64,000 nt of DNA from Pteria penguin (lineage: Eukaryota; Mollusca; Bivalvia; Pterioida; Pteriidae). Shown here piece by piece: positions 50,300 through 62,793 of the stretch. Position numbers and translations under genes: made by a program. Under the pieces are notes generated by a model, which made no database searches, was not told the DNA's origin, and was given only the letters and a program-made list of their open reading frames with translations. Within the stretch, counting starts at the first letter, position 1. Each line of letters starts with the position of its first letter. Location: assembly GCA_035048485.1 (NCBI GenBank), contig CM068584.1, positions 64,772,420 to 64,836,419 of the forward strand, in the 5' to 3' direction.

Positions 50300-51430
50300 T
50301 TTAGTGATCCCTGAATGTTCCCTTTGGTACAGTGTTGTCAGTCCCATAGTCATGTGACACCAGTTATTTTCGTATTTTATATTAATGAATGGTGTTAGAT
50401 ATACAAAAAGAAACACAGGGTTAACCACATAAAATAAGCTGAAGTGATTTCACTTTACTCTTAAAACCTCCATCCCTCTACCGATGCATGGCAAGTAGTG
50501 GTAGTATTATTTAAATGAGTTTAAATATGCAAATCTCTTTGAAATTAAACCTACATCATAAATAAAATAAAAAAAATAGTATGTAGATTGAAATTGGTGT
50601 TTACATCACGATAATTTACACATCGTATGGAATAAAATTAATTAGCATTAACGTCGCAAAATATAAACTAATCAACGAGTCCTCCTTGTAGCTTTATTTT
50701 GAGATTTCAAAGAATGTGTTCATAATTATACTTTTTAAAGTACTGATTCTTAATGTAATTAAGTGTAAAGTCCTTCACACATAAATAAATAAGGTCATTG
50801 TAAATATTTCCTATTCCCTGCAGACTCCTTGCACTTTTGAAGCACAATGCACTTTATGTACACATTTATGTAGACATTTCATGCACAACAGCACAAAACG
50901 ATTGTAGAAAAAACATTTTCAAACACATTACTCTTTCACTTCACATTACTCTATAAATTGACATTTGAAGATGCATATTTCCTGCACAACGACACAAACC
51001 AATTATAGAAAATAATATCTAAAACGCATTGTGCTTTCTCCACACATTCGAATACATTTCATGCAAAATTGATAAAGCAGTTAACACATAGACAGTAAGC
51101 AGTTTCAATATTAACATTCTTGATTCATTTCACTATTCAAAACTGACAATTGGTAACAATGTATATATTATGACCACACGGTTATCCTTCATGCTGATTT
51201 ATATGGATAATATATATCAAACTGATGAAATATGTACTATAATATCTATCAACGTAAAAAGGTTTTACTATGTCTGCGTGCTATATTTATGGAATCTATT
51301 AAATACCTTCAAATTGGTAACAATAACTGACAAGAATTTGTTTTACTCGACAATACTTACAATTTTTTTAAAACTCTAAACGCACATTTTATGAATTGAA
51401 ATTTCTATATACATTCCAGAGTAACAATAT
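50300..51430. repeat. AT-rich stretch with about three degenerate tandem units
   Basis: From about 50820 a motif set recurs roughly every 120 bp: CATTTCATGCACAACAGCACAAA, TTGTAGAAAA, and ACATTACTCTTTC. The first 500 bp hold nothing I can name. Confidence 0.45.
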
Positions 51431-51522
51431 ATTCCATAATTGTCAATTCACTATATCTCACACATAGCTCATTTATACACATTCTGCACTCTATATTACT
51501 CACAAATATCACATGTACACAC

Positions 51523-51656
<134 letters not shown>

Positions 51657-51774
51657 CGGAGGACAAAGGAGAGCTTAGAGTGGCAGATCCCCTTCCCCCA
51701 AATTTACGTCTACTTGTGTGTCCTTTGATTGCGGTGAGTTGTAAGTTTGGCGCCCGTAGTACCCGTCACATATC

Positions 51775-52170
51775 AAAATGTATTTGGAGAGAAGTTTACA
51801 CTTTTTTCCGTGGAGCAAATTTAATACTCAGCAAAAAAGAGAAAATAATCTGCTATAGAAAACAATCATCAGACCTTGTGAATTCATAGAAGTATATTCT
51901 GCCATACATGGTGTAGTGATATAGGCAATCCGGATTCGATTCCCGAATTGCATCACTATGTTTATGGGATTGGTTACTACTTCCTGCTTCCACGGTGCTA
52001 TATGACGCAAAAACTGACGGCAGTGGGGAGGGGTGGCAGGTTAGGGGAGGGCAAGATTCTGACGGTATGCGACATCGCACAAAAGTATGATATAAAACCA
52101 CACGTTCTAAGTTTTCACTCTAATGGTTAGATAATCAATAAATATAGACCATATACACCTTTTAATTCTG
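51775..52170 (+). repeat. Partial copy of the 42570-43050 segment, with a SINE (family 2)
   Basis: AATACTCAGCAAAAAAGAG, AATAATCTGCTATAGAAAAC and CCATACATGGTGTAGTG match 42600-42710. The SINE has TTCGATTCCCGAATTGCATC and CTGCTTCCACGGTGCTATAT. Confidence 0.75.
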
Positions 52171-52179
52171 TGCATCAGT

Positions 52180-54126
52180 GGGCCGTTTCACAAAGAATCA
52201 TAAGTATTTTCCGTACGAATTTTACTTAAGTAAATCCGTACGTACGTTTCACTAACGTTTCCATAACATTATTGAAAATCCGCAAGAGTTACGGAATTTC
52301 TTTTTCCATCAATATCGATGCCAAGCGTATTTTCACTAACTTTTGGAGTAAACAATCCATTTTCATGTCTCTTGTTTAACCAGTAGACTGCCAATATTTT
52401 TGAAAAGGCAACGTTTACGTCATGCAGCAGTGGATGACGTCATTGTGACATTATATCGTGGAGTTTCGCACCTGCTGTATGCGCTCTGTGGAAAAGTATG
52501 GTATCCTTGAGCTGTTATATATCAGGACTCTTTCATATTAGATGCATGCTTTACACATCATTAAAAAAAGCATTTTAAACTTTTAATTGATATTAAGGTA
52601 TTGCTATTGACATATTCATTGAAGTAGTTATATCTGTACAACAAAGGCAGATTTTACAATGACATATATGTATTTGTTTTTCAAGTAGCCTCAATTTCCC
52701 CAACGCAAGGTTTTAAACTTGCTACGCGAGTAATACTTGGGGAGGAACGTATCACAGACGCTTGGCCCTACTATCCACTGTCACTGCAACAACTTTTGTA
52801 GTAAAATAAGATCACGCACTATTTCTTTATAAAATTATGTCTTGGCCAAGACTGGTCAGGTGTTGATTTAATAAGATGCAATCTTCCTGAATACCCGTGT
52901 TATTATTTTACACAGATAAATGTGACAGACTGTTTTTACGACTAGGGGGTAGGTTTGGTGGGGATATTGCGCTACCCATTTCCATGGGTTAAATGAACCG
53001 GTAGAGTGTCTCCTGTTTAAAACGTTGAAGTACTAGTTGGCCTCTCCCCACCACTTTATTCAGTGCATTTACACTAATGTGTGAATTTCATCCAAAATGC
53101 CTGAGGTTTCTAGTTTCTTACTTCTTATCTCATTTATTTATCATTGTGTTAATCTAATTTATTTTAAATGCAGCGAAGGACTTTTAGTATTTCTTTGTGA
53201 GTGATTTGAATTGTGCTCTATTCTATTCCGTTGACGTCATCTCTTTGTTGGGACATAAACGTATAAACATATGAAAAAGACAAGAGTAAATTTAAAAAAT
53301 AACAATAAATATGTTATGCAAAAATATTTTCCATGTGAGTTCAAATATTGTTCAGGACAAGGGACTCTAGTGTTAGAGTTGTTTCCTCTTCCTATTTACA
53401 GAACATATGAGGAATTCATGTCTTATTTATTTATTTTATTGAACAAGCATCTAAATTACATACGACAAAATATAAATATATAAAGGTAAGAAAGGGAGGT
53501 ATAAAAGAATAGTGTATCGAGGATGAAAAGAATGTTGACGTATTCTCTTACTCTGAAGTAATCGTACATAACAAACTACTATATTAGCGCTAAACATTAG
53601 AGTACCCTCATGGCATATGTGCTTAATAGAAAGAAATATACTTTTAATGGAAAATTAAATATGTAAGTATGAAATATTGTATATAAGAAACATAGTGACA
53701 TTTGTGAGATGTAAGAGTAACATACACAACTTTACATAAATATATATATATATATATATATTTTTTTTTTCTCTCGAATAATATAACGAATAACACATTT
53801 TTAAAATAAACAGTTTTACAGTTCCTTTGCAGCTGTGACAAAATAACTAATATGAGAACATGGCTCTCATAACAAAAATAACAATAAGCCGTTTAACAAT
53901 GCATGCATAAAATGAATGTGTAACAAAATTTTATTGAATGTGTTATGGCCCCACTGCACTCGGCTGGGGCATTGTAAAGCTACTGGCAATCTTTCCGACA
54001 GAAACTTTTTTAACGAGTTCCAAGCTGCAAATCTTTCATAGAAGAAACACTTTAATTTTAGTTTCCTTTCAGTAAAGATAAACTTGGTAAGGTCTGTCTT
54101 TATGCTATTGCTGAAATGGAGATAGC
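52180..54126. other. AT-rich region downstream of gene C
   Basis: GGGCCGTTTCACAAAGAATC at 52180 followed by TACGTACG palindromes looks like the end of a MITE. Otherwise no gene, repeat array or RNA gene is recognised. Confidence 0.4.
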
Positions 54127-54275
54127 TTACACTGTTGTCTCTGGTTCTACATGGGAACGGCCGGTGAATATGTCTGACTGAATATCCTCTATTTCATTAT
54201 ACACGCTTTCTTCCATGTGTAGTGACTACACCCCTAATGCAGTACCGATTCTCATCTTTTTCGAGTTTTACTTTC
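54127..54275 (-). pseudogene. Gene C cytoplasmic tail exon
   Basis: After TTTCAG the entry frame gives KVKLEKDENRYCI, matching the gene B tail start. The frame then departs and MEESVYNEIEDIQ...PETTV lies one frame over, with a TAG just upstream in that frame. SVYNEI fits the ITIM consensus. Confidence 0.6.
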
Positions 54276-54330
54276 CTGAAATTATTTTTATCAAATAATA
54301 TATAAAATCGCTTATGTCTTCCTTATTACG

Positions 54331-54596
54331 ATTGATTGATTGATTAATTTATGTTTAACCTTACACCACGAATATTCCACGTATAAATTGACATCTGCCT
54401 GATGCCTGATGCGGGGCATAAATTTTTTTACCACCTAAAGCAGTGAGGAATCTTTAACGTGCCATGCTCACCACGACACGGGGCCTCGGTTTTACTCTCT
54501 CATTCGAAAGACAGAACACCCGCATGACCAGAGAGGGAGTCGAACCTAGGCCTCCCAATCAGGAGGAGAGCGTGATACCACTAGTCTACACCGGAT
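54331..54596 (-). mobile_element. SINE (family 1) in gene C, between tail and transmembrane exons
   Basis: ATTGATTGATTGATTAAT tail at the left, family body, and a head with CTAGTGGTATCACGC. Flanked by an imperfect 12-bp duplication TTCCTTAT(T/G)ACG at 54319-54330 and 54597-54608. Confidence 0.85.
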
Positions 54597-55861
54597 TTCC
54601 TTATGACGAAAATTATAATAAAACCATATTGTTCAATATGCACTCTTTTCAAATACGGAATGTATACGTATTTCGGAGGATATATTATAAAGCCAGCACA
54701 TACATACATTTTGTATAAGAAAAAAAAATCAAATAAGGGACAACAACATAGCCACTGTTACTTACTGTTGTATGTAATACATCAATCCCGCAAGAGATCC
54801 ACATGCCAGCAAAATGCATATTCCTGCTAGTATACCTGCAATGCAAAATATATTTCTTTGTTTTGATTGTGTTTCAGACAATTCAAACACGGACAAATGA
54901 AAAAATGCAAACATCCCTACTATCTTAATATAACCCCGATTTAAGAAAACTACTATAGCCAGTCTTTTGATTTCAGTCTTAGAAGTTGGAAGCATAGGGT
55001 TTGCCTTGACTGTCTACAGTTTTCTTTTTCTTTTCTTTTTTCGTTACTAGGCTCAAGATGGTTCTATATTTCACGATAGAAGAACTTACCCAAGATGTAT
55101 TTATCTCTGGAAAATAGATGAATTGGATAGCTAGACGAATTCCTTAAACCGACGGTTTTCTTTCCTAAATAAATGCAAGTAGATTAAATGTCAAACAGTA
55201 CATGACAGAATGTAAACTTATATATTATGTATCGTCTTTCACATTATATAAATACATTTACCGTATAAAATATTCAAAAGCTATAGTTCATACCTAAAAT
55301 GCTCAGATACCAAGCGATTTTCAAAAAGACATACGAAGCAAAACGGAAATGGAGACAATTGCAATTCCTGTAAGAACCTGAAGAAAGTGAGTTGGCATGA
55401 AAGGAAAGGTATTTCTTGCCGACCAATATGTTTTCATTTCTATGTATTTTATTATGTTACTCAATATACCAATAGATCACAAAGTACCATACGTGTAGAT
55501 TATAGTTCCATATGTATTCAAAATACGCATTAAAACCAAAGCTTAAATTATCAATGATTGAATCAGTTAGAGAAAAAGGAACAACAGGCAATTCCAGTTG
55601 TGTATTTATAACATGTAATATATTGCCCCATGTATCAAACTCACTTGGGGACAAGTATATTCCATTTTGGCTTGTATGGAAGGGAAAGATAGAAACATTC
55701 CAATGGGCTTGGTTGATGACTATATTTCTGTTTATTGAATTTGACATACAGTCCATAAGAATACATTCCTCACAACCTGGTGTGAAAGGTCCCATCGTCT
55801 CATGATCATAAGTTCTTTTTGTAATTTCATCCGGCCCAATGACAACCTGAATACTTTAGAT

Positions 55862-56060
55862 GGGATCAGGTAGCGCAATCAGTAGCGTAGTCGCTTCTCA
55901 CCAATGTGACCCTCTTTCGATTCCCAGTATTGTATGCGAGATGGTGAGGTTGTCATCAACGTGGCTTCTTGTGTTTTTCCGGGTACTCTAGTTTCATTCC
56001 ACACAAATAATACCCTTACGCCAAGATCCGTGCCACTGAGCAAGATATATATAAGTTGTG
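55862..56060 (+). mobile_element. tRNA-derived SINE-like repeat (family 3)
   Basis: GGTAGCGCAATCAGTAGCG (A box) and CTTTCGATTCCC (B box) are spaced as in a tRNA. The body TTCTTGTGTTTTTCCGGGTACTC..CCACACAAATAATACC follows. Only one copy in the window. Confidence 0.6.
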
Positions 56061-56969
56061 AACAGAATAGTTGTCTTAGAAATTTCACAAGTAAAACGTA
56101 AAGGAAATATGCAAATAAAACTATAATATCAGAAGCAACAAGACAAGATACATATTTTTTTTTCAGTTATGCAGTTTGACTAATGATTTGATGCTATAAG
56201 AAAAAAAAACCCCTGATGGTTCTGAGAAAAAAAAATATTCAGTTTTATATTCATTCAAGGAATGCACTTAATGACAAAATATGTTATTTTATACTACCTT
56301 CTGCTTCCTTTTTCCTGAAATAAGTCGAAAAATATTTCAGATATTCGAGTATCCCTATCTTATTATACAACGTTGCACCAGTGACTATTAAATCATTTAA
56401 TGTCTGGTCATTTCTTAGAGGTCTTTTCATGGCAAGATTAGGAATGAACATCCAGTGGTTAAACACAAATGACTTTGTTCTAAATAAGTACTGATGCTTC
56501 CCCACCCATCAACGTCTACTTGTTTTTGCTTTTGTTTATTTGTTTTGCGTGCAAGGAGGGGGAGGGTTGACGTCTATATGTATATTATCGTTTGCATTCA
56601 TTGTCCCATGGTTAAAAGTTATACTATTTTATCTACATTCCTGAATAAACATACATCATAGTATAATACATATTGCTTTCAGTTGTTGTTCTGGTAAAAC
56701 GCCTTTCCGTCATGTAGCACCCATCGTCTATAATACAAGAAAAAGGTAGGATTACTGGAAAGAGAGCATCAGATAAAGCAAAATTTATGGAATTTATGAT
56801 ACTTATACATATATTCATTACAACTTACATTTGTAAAGCTAATACAACAGGTACGTTGCATCATCTTTATTTAGACACGTTCCTCTTAGCAAACGCTTGA
56901 CATACCGGATATGAAAATTTTCACTTATATACAATTGTGGGCATCCATCTTAACTAAATAAATAGTCAA

Positions 56970-58179
56970 CATTTGTACTGCATTCCAAAAATGCACAAAA
57001 AGTCCTTACAAACAACGCTTTATCGCTGGTTCCTCGAAGTGTTTCACAAAATCTGTATCGATGCTACTCACAAAAATATTATCAGAAATTAAATCTGGCC
57101 TTCATAGATATTGCGAAGCAGTATATTCCAGATGTAGAATTAATCAAATGTGGATCCTTAGAAATTCAAAAAAGTTGTTAGAACATCTAAAATCAAAAGG
57201 TTTTACTAAAATTCACTCCATCGAGTCTTTTGACTTTTCGACTCTTTAAACAACGATCCCTCATCAAAAATTAAAAGACAGATTAGCGGAAATTATTCAA
57301 AATGCATTTAAAAGTAAAAACGGAAGCCGCAAATTCAAATATATAGTAATAGGCCACGATAAAACTTACTTTGGGGAAACTTCTGATTCCAAAAATAAAT
57401 ATACTGAAACAGCTGTCAGATGTTGACCTTTCTTATCGATAACATTTTTGTGGTGTTTGGAGGTAAGGTTTTTCCACAAATTGTCGGCATTCCAATGGGC
57501 ACTAACTATGCTCCGCTTCTGGCTTTCAAATCCCTTTACTCATACGAAGCTGAATTCATTCAGTCTTTACTTTCGCAAGGAACAAAACAATTGGCTCTTG
57601 GCTTCAATTTTACTTACAGATATATAGATGACTTGCTTTCAATTAATTATCCTTAATTCGCGGATTACCTTAGCATCATCTATCCAAGTGGACTGGAGGT
57701 CAAAGAAACCACAGAAGGTAGTAATTCTACTTCGCATTTAGATATTATGTTGTCTTTCGACATTAATGGTCAGTTGAACACCTCACTCTATGACAAACGT
57801 GACGAATTCAATTTAGCTATCACAAACTTTCCTTTCATAAGTAGCAACATTCCATCATCGCCCGCATACGGCGTTTTCATATCTCAGTTAATACGTTATT
57901 CCAAAGCATGTTCAAATTACAATGACTTTGTTCTGAGGGCTAAGAGACTTTCAGCTAAGCTGCTCAACCAGGGTTATATATGTGCTAGACTAGCAACGTC
58001 ACTGAGGAAGTTCTACGGTCGTTACGAGACTCTTAAAACTCCATATGATATCTCGTTATCCAGACTTTTAAATGATATTCTGGACTGAGACCGATTCCGA
58101 TCATTTTACACAGATTTGATACCTTCTATACTAGAAGGTTACCTACTTTGACTTCTCCATATATAAATACATATGGAAT
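56970..58179 (+). pseudogene. RT retroelement copy 3, decayed
   Basis: It starts further upstream than copy 1, with CIPKMHK and, one base out of frame, AGSSKCFTKSVSMLLTKIL, YCEAVYSRCRINQMWILR. Then FDFSTL followed by TAA at 57247, frameshifts near 57375 and 57415, YRYIDDLLSINYP with a further stop, and an intact C-terminal 113 codons to NDILD. The plus-strand 3' UTR stops at CATATGGAAT (58179), where an inverted copy of the UTR begins. Confidence 0.85.
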
Positions 58180-58419
58180 GTAAAGATGATGGATAAATCC
58201 AAAGCACAAGTCCAAAAATCATAAAACCAGAGGACATACAAAATCAGTGAAAATGAAAAACAAATGGAAAATAACAAAATATGTCTACTTGAAGAGCATA
58301 TGTGAACCCCTGTGATGGAGTGAGATCAGGTGCCCGGGGAGAGTGAGCATCTCCTGCTTGCTAGCAGCACCCGTCACATATACCCAGTAGAAAGAGTCAG
58401 ATCGTGTAAATTCCATATG
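58180..58419 (-). repeat. Inverted copy of the RT element 3' UTR (fold-back)
   Basis: Reading the minus strand from 58419 (CATATGGAATTTACACGATC) to 58180 (TTATCCATCATCTTTAC) reproduces the full 3' terminal 240 bp seen in copy 1 at 33067-33309. The junction lies at the same CATATGGAAT where the plus-strand UTR ends. Confidence 0.85.
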
Positions 58420-58429
58420 TAAATCCCCG

Positions 58430-61400
58430 TCCATATATACATAGCTATTGGTGCAACCCCCGTAGAATAAAAACTTCATTGAAAGAAAATGAAAATAAAG
58501 CTTCTCTGTACCATACTGTACCATTACATCAAAGACAGAGCTATCACCTATATGTAGAATGACATACATGTAATCCACATGACAAGAAAATATAAGTTTA
58601 AGTAATACTTCCGTGTGTACTCCAGCTGTAATAATGGTATATTGAAAGAGGTTTGAATTAACACCACCCCCCCCCTCCCACCTTCCTTCCAATAAACCAA
58701 TAAATGTATGACATAGTGTATTCGGTGTCAAGTGTACCTCAATTCAGACAATGCACTCTTTCTAGTCTTATTTGATTTTTTCTTTTGTTTGTTTGTTTTT
58801 CCACAAGTATATATCACGCGTTATTGAAACATTCTAATGTACTTTGTAACACGCGATGTAACTTTTGAAATTTAAAAATTAAAATAAATTAAAGCGATTT
58901 CAAAACTGCAAGGGTATTCCCGATACCCCTGCACTTTTTGATATGGCATCACGATACCCTGCAGTTTCTTATTTATGACGTCACGTTACCATACAGTTTT
59001 TGATATGACTGTGATTAGCGACTTGGCTTAGAAAACCATAATTCTGCTCCTCTAATTGTAATTATTTGTGTCAAATGTATTAGAATGGGGTTACCAACCC
59101 CTCCCAATCAAACTCAATTTCTGACCAGGTATTCGCCGATACCATGTCAGTTTGTGTAAAACACTCGCATGGTAACCCTTAATTTTTTTTCTTTCATAGG
59201 GTATTTAATGACCAGCGGAGTATAGTCAATTTTCTGTCTACATAAATATTCGATCCGTAGTATGAATATCATAGATGGAACATGTCTCTGCTGAGGCTTT
59301 TTCATAAAAAAATAATGAATTGATAGCTAATGGCTCATATCACAGATACTACTTCATATTTAATACATACAATAAAATTGGTATCGTAGCTAGTCAGAAA
59401 AAAATGTTGCAGCGAGGTATTTGATATTTGACATTTTGTCCAAAATATTTTCCTAATACAAAGGGACATTTTCCTCAAAATGAAAAAAAAAATCTGACAA
59501 TTGAATTTTTTATTTTATTGTTTTAATTTCAAGGGGATTTCGTAATCCTTTATTGAAAAAAAAATCAATATATCATTCAAGGTATCTAAGATCAGGAATT
59601 ACCTAAATCTTTCTCTACCCCTAAAATCCTAGGAGGATGTCAGTCGTCTTGTACATTGTTATATACACTGGATTGACAGAAATGGGAGGAAGGATTCTCT
59701 GATTCGTTTTCGTCGCAATTTGTGATCTGCTTGACTTAATCGTTCTATGTAGACACATATGCTCTTAGTGGGATAGTTAATCGTTTTAATTTGATGACGT
59801 CTTTTCAAGTACTGCATACGATTCCATGACGTCATTACATGTTTACAAGTGCATCGTGTGTAGATGTAGGCTAAATGTTTAAGTGCGTGTTGCAATATTA
59901 AGTTATAAATACTGTAAGAAGTATTTTTGGACTTGTAAAACTTAAAATTTCTGTATATACTTCATGCATGCATTTGTGTTGCGTAAAGTTAATCAACTCG
60001 CCAGTCTGATCCTTACGTACATGTACGTACGCCAGTTGATGAAACACACATTTCGTTGAACTAAGAAGGTACGTAAGTAAACTTACGCCATTAATTTAAT
60101 TAGTGAAACATTTACACCTGTTGATGAAACAGGCTCCAACATCGCAAGTGTAACACAATCATGTACTTATATATCTATTGCATTGTAACGGAAATATGGG
60201 AACACGTAACAATTCAATATTTAGATAGCACATGACTCGATCACGTTGCGTCTTGCAATTGTTACCTTAAGCATATTTCTTGTGTAATTTACAGTAATTT
60301 GCGGGATAAATTCAACACAATCTAAACATCTTTCATATATGAGGTTAAGTGTGTCAGGCAGTTCCCTCATCAAAAGTGTTCACCTCAATTCAGGCAATGC
60401 ACTTTAACTCTCTAGTCTTATATGAAGCTCTAACAGCTCGATATCAAGCATTATGGATCTAATGTCCAGCGGAGAATAGTCGGTTTCTTGCCTTGTAGAT
60501 ATTCGATGCCTAGTATAAGTATCGTGCAGCGAACATGCCATCATTATCCAAAAGGGGAGAGTTGAACAATCAAGTTCAATATAAGGCATGGATTCCTGAC
60601 TAGGTCTTCCACCTATTGTAATTTATTTAGTAAAAATTTTGGTCGTGAAGCATATTCAATATTAACAAAAGACGCGATTAATCTACATAGAAGGCAATCT
60701 CCTCCTGGAAGAGTTAGATAAACCATAATATACTTTCAATGTACATTACCCATACTTCTGAAAAAGAGCCTTAAACATGAATAAAAATAGCATTATGCAT
60801 ATATTTCATGACGAGGACGTAAATTAATGGAGAATGTTTCCCTTTATACATCATCACATGAAACATGAACTACCTGACGTTATATACAAATATACATGTA
60901 CTCCACATAGAATTATGGATCCTCAACACACGTCCAAATAATGCAAAGCAAAGGATTTGCTCCTACATGTATGTGAATACCGAGATTATTACATATTTTT
61001 TAAAGGGGGGGGGGGTGAAAACATACGGATCGTAAGAAGGTATATAATATAAATATAAAATTAATTAAATATAAAACAGTATATGCTATATGACAGGTTT
61101 TAACCTTATGGATATTAAGTAATCAAATTAAACACACAACTGACTGCAATGTTATGAAAGGTAACTCTAAATGTTTCAATTACGAATAGTAGTTATTAGA
61201 ATTGGAGAATTGTTTTTCGAAATAAATGGGAAAAATCACAAATGATTTGAAGGGAAAGATATTCTTAATCACCAGGATTTTCCTATCTCTTTTCCAGATT
61301 CCATATAAAGAAAGAAAAGGGTTACTGAGATTCCAAGTGTAATTAGAAAAGAAGCAATGGTAAATTCCTTTGACCAAGCAAAAAGGTAAGTGATCTATAC

Positions 61401-61450
61401 TACAGTTTTGGACTGTCACTTTGGCCATTCGAAACCTGTCAAATTAAGAT
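58430..61450. repeat. Interspersed module R, copy 5
   Basis: Landmarks: CATATATACATAGCTATTG, ATCCACATGACAAGAAAATA, CACCTCAATTCAGGCAATGCACTTTAAC, TCTAATGTCCAGCGGAGAATAGTCGGTTT, and GAAAGGTAACTC at 61157. A TACGTACATGTACGTAC palindrome lies near 60015. No gene supported. Confidence 0.5.
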
Positions 61451-62740
61451 CCCGAAAACTTTGCCAAAACCCTATTATCGTGTATCTGCAAATAGTATTC
61501 TGAAAACCATAGTTTATAAAATGTTAAATTGTAACAAACTTTTCCTTTATCGAAAGTCGCACTGTTCAATTCAAACAAAATACTATATCACGAATTTGGC
61601 AAATCTTAATTCAATGGGATTACATGCCCAGTTCTAGTCCAGTGAAGACAAGATACTATGCCTCGTGTCAACGTCATATTTGTAAACCTTAGACAAAAAA
61701 GTGAGAGAGAAGGAGGAAATAAGCTCATCTACTATCAAAACAGGAATACAAATGCTCATTTCTCTGCATTCCAAGGGGAAGTTTTGCTATGCATACTGGC
61801 ATATTTCTTGACTGAATCTGAGACCTTCCCAATCCTAAATCCACCAGGATTGTTACAACACCTTTTTTGGATCATCGAAGGTGAATTAATCAACTTATTT
61901 TTTCTATATTAAATGCTTTTTTTACTTTTCTTATCCTTTTTTTTTTCAGGTATAATACAATACTCTTCTCCTATACACAAAGTGTCACAGTAAAGTAATG
62001 TCCGGCACATTGATTCAATACTAAATAATACATAAATTTTGTGTTACATTTCTTTGCCTTGGAGAAAATCTTAAACTCTTCGCCACTAATGCATTTGCTC
62101 TTTATTCAGAAACTTTGATTTTCCTATTTGACCTGATAATTCATAAAGATGACAAAGGCCGAAGTTTATCTTACATTCAATTAATTGTCCCTTAATGTAA
62201 CAGCTGAAACGGAAATACGAAACAAAATTTTACGCACGTGTCCTGAATATATTTTACATAAGAGATTAATTGTTCATCTTACTTTGGTTCAACTGTGTTA
62301 TTATTGTGGACTATATAAAAGCAATAGTTTACATTTTTCCCACTAAAATTTGTCAGTTGATACGAATTTCAATTTCAAATAGTACAGCTCTTTAAATGAA
62401 TTATTGAACTAACATGACGCTGCAATATAAAGTTTTTCATAATAATATAGGGGATAAACCAATAGATTGAATCTGTGACAACTGTAATGGTTTTCATCAT
62501 CATCGTTATAGCTAGATTCTCATGTGGATGCAGATATTTTCCTATATGCCTAGGTATATATTTGCAAAATAACCTGGATAAGGTCATAGTATATAATATG
62601 TACAGCGATAAATGATAAGACGTTTCCCTGAAATATTCGATTTCCTATACATTAAACAGCGTGTGGCAAGGAAAAGACAAAGCAAGCGTGTGGGACAGTT
62701 GTGGGGATGCGTAATTGGTTGTTAGTTCTATATAGGTGAT
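61451..62740. other. Unassigned AT-rich region downstream of gene D exon 2
   Basis: No exon of the receptor family, repeat or RNA gene is recognised. Similarity to gene A downstream of its exon 2 ends near 62737, about 50 bp before the place where exon 3 would be expected. Confidence 0.45.
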
Positions 62741-62793
62741 ATACATTAGAAATTAAGATGCAAGTATAAATTTCACAGACAAAAGCAACTTAC

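Larger units (their letters stand above)
54127..56948 (-). pseudogene. Receptor-like gene C: 5'-truncated paralogue
   Basis: Exons recognised on the minus strand: 56829-56948 (exon 2), about 56676-56727 (exon 3), 55090-55164 (stalk), 54766-54835 (transmembrane, GILAGICILLACGSLAGLMYY) and 54127-54275 (tail with SVYNEIEDIQ, ending PETTV). A 17-bp segment 56298-56314 with fitting phases may be a small stalk exon. Damage: no exon 1 was found; exon 2 has an in-frame TAG and a Cys replaced by Arg; the exon 3 donor reads GCAATA instead of GTAATC; the tail ITIM frame is shifted from the entry phase. An antisense RT element lies about 20 bp from the exon 2 acceptor and may have replaced the 5' part. 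Non-functional as read, though the ITIM and PDZ motifs persist. Confidence 0.7.

Noticed and set aside
52180..60133. An 8-kb transposon spanning gene C
   Set aside because: GTTTCA and TACGTACG motifs near 52180 and 60000-60133 are inverted relative to each other, but similarity is weak and no target duplication is seen; two separate MITE ends are more likely.
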